DNA of 64,000 nucleotides from NCBI GenBank assembly GCA_947095585.1, contig OX352762.1, forward strand, positions 116,156,930 to 116,220,929, written 5' to 3'. The stretch comes from Nephrocerus scutellatus (lineage: Eukaryota; Arthropoda; Insecta; Diptera; Pipunculidae). Below are positions 23,813 to 34,529 of this stretch, one piece after another (position 1 is the stretch's first letter; the number at the start of each line of letters is the position of its first letter). The position numbers and the translations under genes were made by a program. The notes under the pieces are model-generated. The model saw only the letters and a list, made by a program, of their open reading frames with translations. It was not told where the DNA came from and made no database searches.

Positions 23813-24698
23813 TTTGCTCAAATTCTCATCACAAGTCAGAATATGTATTTTTATACGCCCGAACCGAACATTTTTTTTATTGCCTGTGGTCTAACACTAA
23901 CAACAGTGAGGAAAAGTTTATAAAAATTCGGTTTTACGTTTTCTTCGGATGCGTATGGGATACGTGTAGTTATATATCAGCTGCAACAGTTTTGCTTTCC
24001 AGATATGCAGCCCATTTTTTATGGTGTTCGAATGCAATTTTTCGGTTGCAATTTGGGGGAAACACAGCGAAACAGTTATTGACTGACTGCCTAATTTTCT
24101 TATGTTTCACTGTATTTCAATTATAAACATTATTTGGTAATTTGGCTGAACTCTCAATTTTCGGTGTTTTCCAGCGTGCTTACTCATCACCATTTGATTC
24201 ACTTTTCTAAGACTTGCTTAGATATAATCTCTACGGATTGTTTAGCCTCTTATGTATGTCTGGTGGTTGTCATCGCTTGATATACCTCGTCTAGAAGCAT
24301 AATTACTAACCATAACTAGTTAATATTTTATTGCAAAGAATATTTTAGATCCACTTACCTGAATTTATAATAACTAATTTCTTTGCGTAGCAAGCAGCAA
24401 ATCAGGAAATAAATCAGAATGGTTTGTTCCTTTTTGTCCCGTTTTTATTACTGGCAAATGGATGAAAAATGACCCGTCAAATGCGGTACGTGGTACGCCG
24501 ATAGCTCACATATTGTAACGTTTTATATAAATCATTAATCTTCTTTCATCCTAATGTCCTTTCAAAAACCACGTGTACTTAAGCTTTTGCTTGCCTACTT
24601 AGTGTTACAGGATGCGGATAGTAAAATTATATGAATAATTTATTTATTAAATAGTTTGTTGTTAACATTTAATTTTTATTTAATCTTTTCCTTCGCAG
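23813..24698. other. Probable upstream intron or 5' flank of the ubiquitin ligase gene
   Basis: There is no transposon domain. It ends in a pyrimidine-rich tract and TTCGCAG at 24692-24698, a good splice acceptor for the exon that follows. A 109-codon open frame at 23797-24126 starts inside a repeat and is probably chance. Confidence 0.5.
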
Positions 24699-24810
24699 GC
24701 TACCGTCAAGCATTTTACGCCGTCGTTGTCGACTATTCGTCAGACGAAAATATGGTCTAACTGCATTTTGTTCTCTGCGTGGAATTCAAACGTCGTTAAA
24801 CCTGTGAAGA
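24699..24810 (+). other. 5' untranslated part of the first visible exon
   Basis: The exon is taken to start after TTCGCAG. In the frame of the coding sequence a TGA lies at 24805-24807, two codons before the ATG, so translation cannot enter in frame from further upstream. This segment is therefore untranslated leader. The ATG at 24811 has A at position -3, a fair Kozak context. Confidence 0.65.
24752..24760 (+). promoter_or_regulatory. Minimal upstream ORF (ATG GTC TAA)
   Basis: A two-codon upstream open frame lies 50 bp before the main start. If the leader is transcribed as inferred, it could dampen initiation. It may equally be chance. Confidence 0.3.
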
Positions 24811-26193
24811 ATGCGACCTCCAATGCCAAATACCAAGCCGTCATCATCAGTGCAACAAAATGATGTCAACATACATCATCAGTCGTTGCTTTATCATCCG
24901 AATCAGTCGTCATCAGCTTCGTCGTACACCGCCACTCATCACAAGTCGTCACTGCTAAGCAATAAGAAGGATAATCAAACGGAGTATGAACAGCCAGTAC
25001 GAATAGCGCATCCACCAGTTACGCCATCAGCATCTTCAGCCGCATATGCCTACGATACCCGTCGACGCAACAGTAGTAGCTCCGGATGGAATGACTTTGA
25101 CAAAGACAACGATTTATCTCAGTTCCAATTAGTGAATCTGAGTTCATCGCCGCCGTCAGCTTATAATCCATACAGACAGCATCATCATTATCATGATCAA
25201 CAGTCTATTCTTCCAGATCGATCAAGCAGCTCATTGACTCAAGGTGATTCCCATTATTATCACCATCAAGCTCAGCAGCGACGGAGTAATGCCACGTGCA
25301 CCACACCCACTTCGTTATCGTCGCCGCCGGGAAGCAATTTCTATTCGGCCACCAATAGTTTTGACGAGAACTTTCTGATTTTCTCACGGGCAGCCGCAAA
25401 CGCATACGAATCAGAGAATCATCTAAACGGTTTTCCCGAATCGCCAAATCACCAGAACGAAATAGTTAGCCCATCTTTTGTGAATCGACCACTTTCAGAG
25501 ACGGAGCCATTGCTCACCAATATCGAGGCGACAGTTACTGAACCGGATCGTGCGATTTGCCTCAACAAAAATAGTGCCTCGTTAATTTTCACAAAGAAGG
25601 ATCTTGCTGCAGTCGGCGGCGCTGTATCGTCCTCGTCCTCGTCGCTGTCGTTCAGACACCGCAGAAATAGCAACTCTAATTCATCGTCAACGTCGGCATC
25701 GACTAATAACAATCGCAATCAAAGCAGCTTTGGATCGCGCAGTGCACGCCGCAGTAGCAACGCTGATCGCAGAGTAGATTATTACAACAGCACGTCAGCA
25801 AAAATTGGTGCTTCAGCAGCTTCGGGATCAGTTCGCAGCCGCAATCGTCATCATAGTCTTAGGGCGGTTGATCGCAGAAAGCAGCAACAACAACAACATA
25901 AACAACACCAAGAGCAACATCAGTGGAACCAACAGCAGCATCGTTACAGCCTTCCGTTAAATTACTCACATGATGGAAATGCTTACAGCAACGCTTTCGT
26001 CAGCGTAAGCAATAGCATCAACAATAATAACAACAACTATAGAGACTCAATTGGTGGAAGATTCGAGGCGACTGTACATCGTTCATTGTCGTCGTCGAAC
26101 ACAACGGCTGCGACAACACGAAAGCAACACGCGTATTCTTGGTACGCTCCGGTTTACAGCGCTCTCGAGGAGGAACTGGAACAAGATTCTAGA
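24811..26193 (+). CDS. RBR-type E3 ubiquitin ligase, N-terminal coding exon (residues 1-461)
   Basis: This exon encodes 461 residues of low-complexity, probably disordered protein: Ser-rich tracts, His-Tyr clusters near residue 110, a Ser run (SSSSSLSFRHRRNSNSN) near 275-290, Gln-His runs near 352-375 and an Asn run near 408. Its last residues, YSWYAPVYSALEEELEQDSR, are less repetitive and run straight into the next exon. The donor is AGA|GTGAGT at 26194 after a complete codon. The next exon starts at codon phase 0, which supports joining them. The start is fixed by an in-frame TGA two codons upstream. The family is inferred only from the RING finger that opens at the end of the second exon. 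Long Q/N/H-rich N-terminal extensions are common in fly regulatory proteins. The open frame continues 18 codons into the intron, and those are not counted. Confidence 0.85.
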
Positions 26194-26439
26194 GTGAGTA
26201 TGCAACTTAAGCTTGCGTATGACATCTGCCAGGTGTCGATCTATACATAAATTTTGTACCCGGAAAACGAAGTTTTTTTTACATTTACTTGTTTCAAACT
26301 GAGAAAAATGAATGAGAGACGAGACGAGAAGCCACTAAAAACTACGTATATGTTTTTCTATCGAAAAAGTCAAGAACAATTTGGTCCAGTGCATCCACTC
26401 GTACAGACGTTTCCTTGAGCGATGATGGTGTGTTTCATA

Positions 26440-26885
26440 AATAGGGGTGATTCCTTAGTTAATTTCCCCCCTGCGGTGTACGTAGCGTTTTAATGCGAAG
26501 AGACGTACTTTTGACCTTACATCCTTTCACACCCTGTAATACTTAAACGCTTCAAGCTACGAGGTCACTGTTGGTCTTTTTAGGAAAAAAATTAAATTTT
26601 TAAGTCCAAGGCAATGTAAATTTTTTTAAATTATTAAAACCATTACCGATATGAACGTCTTCAAAGTCAAAAAACATTTATTTTGTTAAATTTTTTTTCG
26701 AACGCGATTATTTCAAAAAATGCTCTGGGATAATTTTTTTGGCAAATGCAGTATTAAAGCCCATTTTATTTTCTACAAATCCACCTCATATTATTTATGC
26801 ATTCGATCAACAGGAGCAGGGTTAAAATTGAAAATTTGTAACAGAACGAAAACGTACTTTAGATCTTACATGACTTCAACCCTAG
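26440..26885 (+). repeat. Diverged dispersed repeat (partner at 44290-44720)
   Basis: Shared landmarks in the same order are GTAGCGTTTTAA, then TCTACAAATCCAC, then CAACAGGAGCAG and GAAAATTTGTAA. The copies are well diverged, with long A/T-rich stretches between landmarks. Family unknown. Confidence 0.5.
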
Positions 26886-26889
26886 TGAC

Positions 26890-27460
26890 GTCCAGTGATG
26901 ACACCTACAATAGCACGGATGTGCGATCTTTTTTGAGAATCAAACACTTGGAGCGTTTCGGATCCAGCTTGGGCCAGATCTGCTTTGTTGCTGTGCATGT
27001 TGTACCGTTTGACCACCTACAGTTAGTTTTTACGTTAGCATCCTTCTTCAACAAGCAATTGCATGTAGCGATTGGGATACCTATGAAACCATATTCAGGT
27101 AAGAAGGGTAGTGTAGTTCCTTGCTTGGTGAGTTTGTCAGCCATACAGCTACCCAGAATGTCTCTGTGCCCTGGCCAAAACCTTCTCTATAGAAAGTAAT
27201 CAATTAAAGAGCAAAATTCATATGAAATTTTTCTGTTTCCCACTACCACATCTTACGTTTCTCGCTCTTTGCGACTGCTTTTTTTTGTACACTGTATTCA
27301 CATCCCACAAACACACATGCGTTTGGTTTTGGTTTACAGCATTAGTATGCGTAGAGTTGGGCTTTCTATAGAGAAGGTTTTGGCCCTGGCACCCAACACA
27401 GGTGGATATTGAACAGCTCCGCCATCTCCACGAGAGATGAACGGCAGTTAAGGGCTAAAC
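26890..27460 (-). pseudogene. RNase H fragment of a Jockey/LOA-like LINE, split by a small element
   Basis: On the minus strand 27390-27460 reads LNCRSSLVEMAELFNIHLCW then VPG. After the insertion at 27175-27383 it continues HRDILGSCMADKLTKQGTTL, then GFIGIPIATC and RWSNGTTCTATKQIW down to 26890. WVPGHRDI.GN..AD.L is the C-terminal RNase H motif of retrotransposons with an RNase H domain. Here the conserved Asn is Ser and the Glu of ADEL is Lys. The same family is at 31.94-32.99 kb and 54.47-54.83 kb. Confidence 0.88.
27169..27389. mobile_element. 209-bp inverted-repeat element (MITE-like) with CCCTGG target duplication
   Basis: The element spans 27175-27383. Its first 22 bases (CCAAAACCTTCTCTATAGAA then AG) are the perfect reverse complement of its last 22. 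CCCTGG flanks it at 27169-27174 and 27384-27389. Removing the element and one CCCTGG restores tgg-gtg-cca-ggg-cac-aga-gac, the WVPGHRD motif of the host LINE, which shows it inserted there. The interior is AT-rich with no coding frame. Because the target itself reads CCCTGG next to GG/CC, the boundary could shift by up to two bases, giving a shorter duplication and a 24-bp inverted repeat. Superfamily not assignable from this alone. Confidence 0.9.
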
Positions 27461-28560
27461 GGTCACTTTCTAAGTGCTGCATCCATACAATAGCACAGAT
27501 TCAACAATTGAAAGGAACAGTCGCAGCTTGGTGTTTAAGCTGATTGCATTACTTTTCCATATCATGGACATCATTCCAAACATTGATTTTGCTTTGCCGA
27601 TACGGTTGACAATGACCTGTTCGATTCCACCTTCAGTCGAGACAATACTCCCAATCTATTGGAAACTCTCTACTCTCTCTACCGGCTGTCCAGCAATGTT
27701 AACTTGAGTAACTGAGTTAGTGCCAAGGTTGATGCTTTTGGTTTTGGCAGTATTAATCTTCAAACCCGCAACATTTGCCTCCCTTTCCACATTTGTCATA
27801 TGGTGCAGCTCCATAATTCTGTGTGAGAGTAAACAAACGTCGTAAGCGTAGTCCATATGTTTGAGTTGAGATGTAAGAGTCCAACGAATTCCTCCGTTTC
27901 CAGCGAAGCACATCGCTAATCACCAACAAAAAAAGTGTCGGCTGTAGAATGCAACCTTGTCGTACCCCACTTAGGATCTCGAATTCCTCTGACAGCTTTC
28001 CTGTATGCAGCACATGACATTTAGAGCAGTCATAGGTTGCTTTAATAATAGGTATTACTTTATCTGGTATACCTCTACTGCGCAAGGCGAGCCAGATAAA
28101 CTGTCTGTTGACACTGTCAAAAGCCTTCTCAAAATTGATGAAGAGCAGGTGTAGTGGTGACCGGAATTTAACGCCCAGTTTAATAATGATCCGCAGGGTG
28201 TTGATGTGGTCGAAACAGGAGGATCCAGTGCGGAAACCTGCTTGTTCGGCATCGAGTGTATCTTCCAGATGTTCCTTAATTCGCTCAAGTACTACTTTGG
28301 CTATTACCTTTGCAACTGCAGGAAGAACGCAAATGCCTCTCCAGTTTTCGCACTCCATAAGACTACCTTTTTTAGGGAGCTTGACAATCATTCCCTTCTT
28401 CCACTCGTCGGGGAAACTTTTTGCCTCCCAAGCTCTATCTACAAGAGGATATAAAGGCTTGCTTATGTCTTTGGAGCGGCACGCAGAAGCTCTGCGAGTA
28501 TACCATCTAGTCCTACCGACTTATTGTTCTTTAGTGCGTTGATCGCGGTAGCGATCTCAT
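27455..28560 (-). pseudogene. RTE-like reverse transcriptase pseudogene
   Basis: Minus-strand RT blocks in order: KNNKSVGLDGILAELL (about 28520), IVKLPKKGSLMECENWRGI (28370), EQAGFRTGSSCFDHINTLR (28240), FINFEKAFDSVNRQFIW (28130), GVRQGCILQPTLFLLVISD (27940) and the polymerase box as DYAYDVCLLSHR (27840). The box should read YADD and the first aspartate is Tyr, so the enzyme is inactive even before the frame change between the two long frames. After 27655 the tail is broken by stops. It lies antisense in the gene's intron. Confidence 0.9.
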
Positions 28561-29692
28561 ATTAACTGGGAGTTGAGGTACGAATTCGGGAAATTTTTAC
28601 TTCCGGCAGCTCCGTTTTGGGTGCATATTTTCGGTGATCCCGAAATATAAAAGGCAAACCTTTTGTTGCTCTCTTACGTTTGTCAGACATTTGCGCGAGA
28701 GGTGGGACCGTAAAAAATATTTTTAAAAATTCTTCTGGGATTCGAACCACTACCGTCCAACGGAATAATAGAAAATCCTTTTTGACTTTCAATTAACCAG
28801 TTACTCTGATTTCCTAAACATAAAAAACATTTTTACTGGGAAAATTCAAACTCATTGCTCCTAATATTACATTAGAAGCAAAGAATCATTACGATTCAAA
28901 GGATTGTGCCATAATCAACTGAGTTGTTCTCTATCGCTATAAGGCGCTGCAAATTTCACAAAATTTCTATCCTGCATTTTATGTATAATAATTATCATAA
29001 GAAATATGTGCGCAAAAATTTTGATCTGCCGCAGAATCCATTTAAGCTGAAATTCATTTGTCGAAATTTGAATTTAATTTGGAAATTCCTTGTCGAATTT
29101 ATTGAAATTCCGATAGAGAATCCAATCCAGCTGGTTATATCGACTGGAATTCTTTGTATATAGCTCGTCAAGAACAATTACGATGCAATTACTGGCAATA
29201 TAATGCCTCATTCCACCTTCCACAGCACCTTCAGTTATTCACTTATCGTTTGATAAATTACAGAATTGTTCGATCCATGAATATATTTAGGCGGCAATAC
29301 TTTTGGGGAAAACCCTAACTGTGGTGAACGAACATTTATCTTTCCGGCGTGTAACAATGGCTAATTGTATTACCCATGACTGTGGTATCGCCTTGAATTG
29401 AATGCATAACACATTACATTATGCATTTACGAACGCATTTACGAGAACGAATGCATCTACGTGTATGCAGATGATTCGAAATGAAATTAACCCAGATAAC
29501 CCAATAACGAGCTTTTAATGTATTTTCGATCGATGTCATTGGATACCACAATGCGTTACACTTACATGTACCGCTTGATTTTATGGCTAATTTTGTTATT
29601 TCAAACATTCATTCATTTTTCATTCTAATATATTGCTAATCTTCTTTTTTACTTATCGATCGATACATTCCTATTTTTTTTCCATTTTACAG
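28561..29692. other. Rest of the intron, nothing recognised
   Basis: AT-rich sequence with 60-79-codon frames on both strands that mirror each other and carry no motif. It ends in the T-rich acceptor tract of the next exon. Confidence 0.6.
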
Positions 29693-31339
29693 GACTCCTC
29701 GCCAATTCACAATCTGGCAAACGCAAAGAAACACCACAACTCCGCCCATCATCAGCACCATCAAGTGGGATCTTCGTTGGTATCGTCGGACAATGAAACG
29801 GCCTCACTGCTAGAATCAAAGAATCATATAAATATTCAGCCACCGCTGAATCACTATACTGCCACACCCACAGCAGCTCATCGCCGAACGACATCTTCTC
29901 CGCAACCGCCCAGCACTCTATCCCTTACCAACACTCATAGTCCCGCTAGCATTGTAGGCGGCGGACTTGGAGGCCTTAGTAGCGGTGGTGCCAACAATCA
30001 ACAGCAATTCGATGCGGAGGGCCCCCATGCAGGCTCACTGCTTGCTGGGGGGCCCTTGCCGCGGCGACGTCGTTTTGAGAATTTTCTCAAGTCCTTGGTC
30101 GGCCGGAAATCGTCTACCGCAGCCGCCTCGAAGGACATCAACAGCACAACAACAAACAACTCGGCACCAATTGTGCCGCTTCTTCCATCGCCTGAGATCA
30201 CCATCACTCGTACGCCATCCGAGCAGAATGTCATTTTACGCGATCCCTCCGGTGGTGGCGGGTATGCGGCGCGCAAATGCCGTCAGTCCACCTCATTCAC
30301 AAACTTCACCACCACATCTGATAAGATAGCGTCACCTGCGCCGCCGGCCGGTAGTACATCATCGTTGAATGCCACCGTTCAGCAGAAGTTGTGGAATGTG
30401 GTGCCGCTACTGCGTCGCGAGGGCAGTGCCACTAGTCTCCACAACGAGAAGTCACATTCGATTGTGCAATACACGGGTCTGCGCAAGTGCGAGACGGTCC
30501 TGGCTTTAACCCGCCAATCTTCGTCGATTTGCTCCCCTGTCTTGGGCATTGGGCCAGGCATCGTTGGTGGCGCTGGCTGCCACGGCGGCAGTGGCATCTA
30601 CAGCGCCAGCGGTGTCGAGCAAATACGACCGCTTAACCGTCTTAGGAATAGTATTTCCACCTCAAATGCAACGTGTTCGCGTTGTTCTAGTCTGTTGTCG
30701 TTGGGCGCGTCCGAGTCACGGTATTCCCTCAATATGGCAAATAGTAGTGGATTCGTAAATGTTAATCATAACGCGTCGAGTGGTAACAAACCTAACCATC
30801 ATAACCATCATCAACAACAAAATAACTATCATCATTATCATCATCATCACCATAATCGCGTGAACAATAGTACCCTAAGCAATAGCAACTTAAGTAGTAG
30901 CAATAGTGTCATTAGCAAAAGTAAGAGTGATCTTCACGGCAACAGCGCCAGAGCCATTGTTGGCATCGGCACGGGCAGTGGGGTCATCAGTGGTATTTGT
31001 TCCAGAAAGAGTTCCGCAGGTGCCAACAGTAATCACAGTGCCAGCAGCAGTAGTGGCAATAGTCCGCCGTCAAACATTACAACGGCAACACTGAATTCTT
31101 CGGCGACATCGTCAACGCCGACTACACCAACGGCAACGGTCGTTGATGCGCCCAGCAGTGGAGTAGCAGGTGGATACCCGCCCACAGTTACGTCGTTGCT
31201 GTCAATGTCATCATCGTCATCAGTGGGATCAGCATCACAGCAGAATGTCGAAATGTTCACGTGTAAGTTATGCCTTCTTGATGTCTCGACGAGCGAAGCG
31301 ACAACACTATCACTATGCGGATGCCGGTTTTGCACAGAG
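29693..31339 (+). CDS. RBR-type E3 ubiquitin ligase, second visible exon (residues 462-1010, opens RING1)
   Basis: The exon begins DSSPIHNLANAKKHHN after the acceptor and runs 549 codons in phase 0. Notable parts are a basic patch RRRRFENFLKSLVGRKS near residue 583, PSPEITITRTPSEQNVIL near 628, LWNVVPLLRREGSATSL near 692, TCSRCSSLLSLG near 786, and His/Asn-rich runs near 832-850. The C-terminal end is C985-x2-C988-x14-C1003-x-C1005-x2-C1008, within FTCKLCLLDVSTSEATT and LCGCRFC. This is the opening of RING1 in RBR ligases such as RNF144, where the next exon would supply the remaining zinc ligands. RBR ligases take ubiquitin from an E2 onto a RING2 cysteine and then to substrate. The donor GTGAGT at 31340 follows a complete codon. 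The Drosophila counterpart may be CG33144, but that is recalled, not tested. An internal GTAAGT at 31263 is a possible cryptic donor. Confidence 0.88.
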
Positions 31340-31625
31340 GTGAGTACCAGCTGTCATTCATTGGCTGTCAAAAGCCCACGTTATACATACAATTGTTCTT
31401 GATTGAGGTCTTCTCAAATATGTCAGTATTACGAATGTCAGTCAGTGTGAATGAGAAATGGGATGAGAAAGAGGGATTCTAATACTTTGTATGAGTGGGC
31501 TGTTATTTAAACTTTGTTTGGTGAACTAATGGCACTTTTCATTTGAGGATGAAATATTGGAGAAATTTGAGGACAACATTATTATCTGTCCCATTTAATT
31601 GAAGTGAAAGTTTTTATATAGGTAC

Positions 31626-31720
31626 TGTTACGAAATTCAGGCTTTCGTGATTTTTTTTTAAATAGGTTTTGCAAACAAAAACAACACAAGTTTATTAATT
31701 TCCAAATTACTACTTTAATT
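31626..31720 (+). repeat. TGTTACGAAATT-starting repeat end (partner at 54164-54262)
   Basis: Both copies start TGTTACGAAATT. Each has a TTTTGCAA motif, then a run of CAAA/AACA units, then a CAC(A)AAG/CTC GTTTATT stretch. The start resembles insect LTR termini, but no internal retroelement gene adjoins either copy, so they may be solo ends or an unrelated repeat. Confidence 0.4.
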
Positions 31721-31939
31721 AACAAAAATAGCTAAAGTTTACAAAGTATTTGGGTATTATTTTGGACAGAAAGTAGTGACTGTTTGATGGACTGCCTTAA
31801 ATAAGAAAGTAAACCACAACCCCCTCCTCCGTACTAGACATTCTGTTCGACCTTACACTACTCGACATTTACAGCAGGCAATTAGCTGCTAGTTCCGCTA
31901 TTCGCCTTAATGCTATCTCCTAGTGACCTATCGGTCACT

Positions 31940-32985
31940 CCTCTATCCTGAATTTAGTCAGGATCCCAGACAACATAGACTACACCATTCCGCAACAACA
32001 TTTCAACAAAAACTTCCAGGTCACCTTCCCCTCCAGATCATTCTGTGGCGAAGACGCTTACCTAGAAGGTGAACACATTAATTTTTACACAGACTGGTCC
32101 AAAACTGAAGACAGAGTCGGCGGAGGTGTTTTTTTCATAAACGCAAAATCTTAGCCTCTCTTTCCGTCTTCCGGCGATCAGTGAAGCCTTCTCTTGGCTG
32201 AAGAGAAAAGTCATATCCGCTAAGCATATCCGTATTATCTCGGATAGCCAAGTTGCACTGGAACCCTTGGAATCAGTCTCAAAAAATTCAATTCTAGCCC
32301 TTAACTGCCGATAATATCTCGTGGATGTGGAGGAGCAGTTCAATATACACCTGTGTTGGGTGCCGAAGCACAGAGACATTCTAGGTAACTGCACGGCTGA
32401 AGACCTCGACAAGCAAGGAACTACACTATACCCTTCTCAGCTAAATATGGTTCCATAGGCATCCCAATCGCTATATGCACATTCTTGTTAAAGCGGGATG
32501 CTAATGTAAAAACTAACTGTAGGTGGTCAAACGGTACAACTTGTACAGTGACCAAGCAGATCTTGCCCGATCGGGATCCCAAACGCTCCAAGTGTTTGAT
32601 CTCTCAAGAAAGATCGCACATCAGTGCTATTGTAGGTGTCATCACTGGACACTGTCTCATTGGCAGGTGTGCAGCAAGACTTGGATACTTCTCTAATAAC
32701 TTCTTCAGAAGGAGGAGGAGGAGACCATCGTCCATCTTCTCTGTACTTGTCCAGCTCTTTCCCAAAGGCGTAAACTCCATATGGGAGCTTTCTTCTACAA
32801 CGACACTAATGATCTTATCAACATTGACATTGGTAGTCTTCTACGATTCATACGAAGCTCTAATTGATTCATCGAGTAGGTGGAAAAAATTCTTCCTGAT
32901 CCGTGTTGTATCACAATGGACCATTATTGGTCAGTGTGTCGGTTCCACTGACAGCCACCTTAACCTAACCTAACCTAACCTACTC
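31940..32985 (+). pseudogene. Jockey/LOA-like LINE 3' end: RNase H, zinc-like tail and (AACCT)n terminus
   Basis: Plus-strand pieces are HINFYTDWSKTEDRVGGGV (RNase H start, 32070-32130), VEEQFNIHLCWVPKHRDILG (32320-32385), YGSIGIPIAICTFLLKRDAN (from 32446), RWSNGTTCTVTKQILPDRD and SAIVGVITGHCLIGRCAARL. Then the frame decays across a purine-rich AGAAGGAGGAGGAGGAGACC. The non-coding tail from 32820 to AACCTAACCTAACCTAACC at 32964 matches the minus-strand copy at 54470. The catalytic 'TDGSK' Gly is Trp here. Frameshifts separate every block. Confidence 0.85.
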
Positions 32986-33039
32986 GATGGAGTACAGACA
33001 GCGTTATCGTCCAGCATAACGTAGTTAAATGCTGCTACT

Positions 33040-33125
33040 ATGAACCGGGTGGAGCTCGGATGAGTCCTTGGTCACCAAGGAATTGCAGGCAACGGATATG
33101 CAGATGAACTAGCTAGGGGTCTGCG
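33040..33125 (+). pseudogene. Second RNase H fragment, different LINE family
   Basis: The frame reads VLGHQGIAGNGYADELARGL, the RNase H C-terminal motif (W)V.GH.GI.GN..ADELAR. A TGA replaces the Trp codon. Only about 28 codons are recognisable. Confidence 0.7.
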
Positions 33126-34500
33126 TTCTTAGGACCGGAACCCTCAACTGCAACCACTTATTTATCGAAAAGATTACACATTGGGACAATTGGACTTCAG
33201 TTTTGACGTCATTCCCATTAGTATGCTGTACTACAGCATGACCCCCTTTAAGCAGATCTGGGTGGTCTTCTGCTTCATTCAGCAACTCCAGAGCAACACA
33301 GCTTACAATGACATCAAGTGTGTTACACGCCGCTCAAGTTTTGCTGTGCATCATAGGTCATAGCAAAGTGGACCTTTAATCTGCTCATTTTATTTACTTC
33401 AGCATCATTTAACCCATAGTCTAGAAATTTTTTATTTTTAACCATGAGTGCCCTCTTTTAAAATATCACCAGCCTTCTCCATTACGACATAGCCGTACTA
33501 CAATTCTATGGAATCGAATGTAATTATTTAAACCCTCTCGTAAGCCGTTAAAGCGAAGAAAAAAATTTCATGTTTTCCAACTGTTTGTTGTTTATTTAAC
33601 CACAAAAAGAATACGAGTACTAAATTTTAACCTCTGACTGTACTCGTATTTCGCTTCTTCTGTGCTTAATCGCTGATGCAATCTAATTTTGTAAAGTGCT
33701 GGCTGGCAGGTGAAGCAGAAGAGAACGTGCACGTGGCGGCGCCAAATGAATGAGCAAAATTCAAAGTGTTTGCCTATTCACCACAGACTGTCGATACTTC
33801 ACACACTTCCTTCTTTCTTTGCACTGCACCTTACACCTTCAAACAATGTTCTACTCTCGGCGTCGCTGAGTTGATTGAGCCGGACAGTTCCGGACGGTTA
33901 GAGGAATTCGTTATATGAATTTAAATTAAAGTTTAAATTCCCTTGACGAGCAACACAAACGGATCCTTCATTCTGTTGTCCAATGAGCAACCAACCAACC
34001 GAGTGTAAGCTTCTTCTTGAATTTGGTACATATATACATTTTCCGTTCCCTTTTCCGTAATTTAAAGCGCGCACGAAGCTGAGCTGACACCGTGTCTTAG
34101 CAGTACACACAGTGGCCAGTGGGGTGCAAGTCTACATTTCATTGATGTGCAATGCTGAATAATCCAATACGAAATGGCTGAGCGGTGAGCCGGATGTGCA
34201 TCTCTCGAACACGATCCATGATGCACAGTACAGTGCTGTGTGTGTGTGGTGTCTTGTCTTGGCCATTCATGGCGCATAAATCAGGCCGTGATTAATTCTC
34301 TCTGGCAGGTCTTTCCGCTTTCCGCAGCACGTTGGGGATTATTTCAATAAGAAGAGCGAGGTGCGAATGAAATTCGATGAACGCTGTTATGTTTTGAAAA
34401 TGGAAAATTATTACCAGACTGTGTTCGTCATTTTACTTATCACTTCAATTATTGTTGTCGGTGGACGAAATACCGAAATGCCGAGCGCTTGTATGCGCTT
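33126..34500. other. Non-coding stretch, nothing recognised
   Basis: Open frames of 60-71 codons have no motif. A short TG repeat lies near 34240. I see no transposon domain. Confidence 0.5.
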
Positions 34501-34529
34501 TTCGTTTAATTCCAGGCATCTCTGAGGCT

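Larger units (their letters stand above)
26194..29692 (+). other. Intron 3,499 bp (GTGAGT...TTTTACAG) filled with transposon debris
   Basis: The donor GTGAGT at 26194 and a long T-rich tract ending ACAG at 29692 define it. Its middle carries minus-strand (antisense to the gene) retrotransposon pieces and a 209-bp inverted-repeat element. 28561-29692 holds nothing I recognise apart from AT-rich DNA. The antisense orientation fits the usual bias for tolerated intronic insertions, because sense polyadenylation signals are selected against. Confidence 0.8.

Noticed and set aside
23797..24126. 109-codon plus-strand frame upstream of the ligase gene
   Set aside because: It starts inside a duplicated repeat and has no motif.
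30379..31335. Minus- and plus-strand frames overlapping the second coding exon
   Set aside because: They are shadow frames of the GC-richer ligase exon.
32964..32984. True telomeric repeat
   Set aside because: Only four to five CCTAA units, attached to a LINE 3' tail with a second related copy at 54.48 kb, so it is part of the element, not a telomere.
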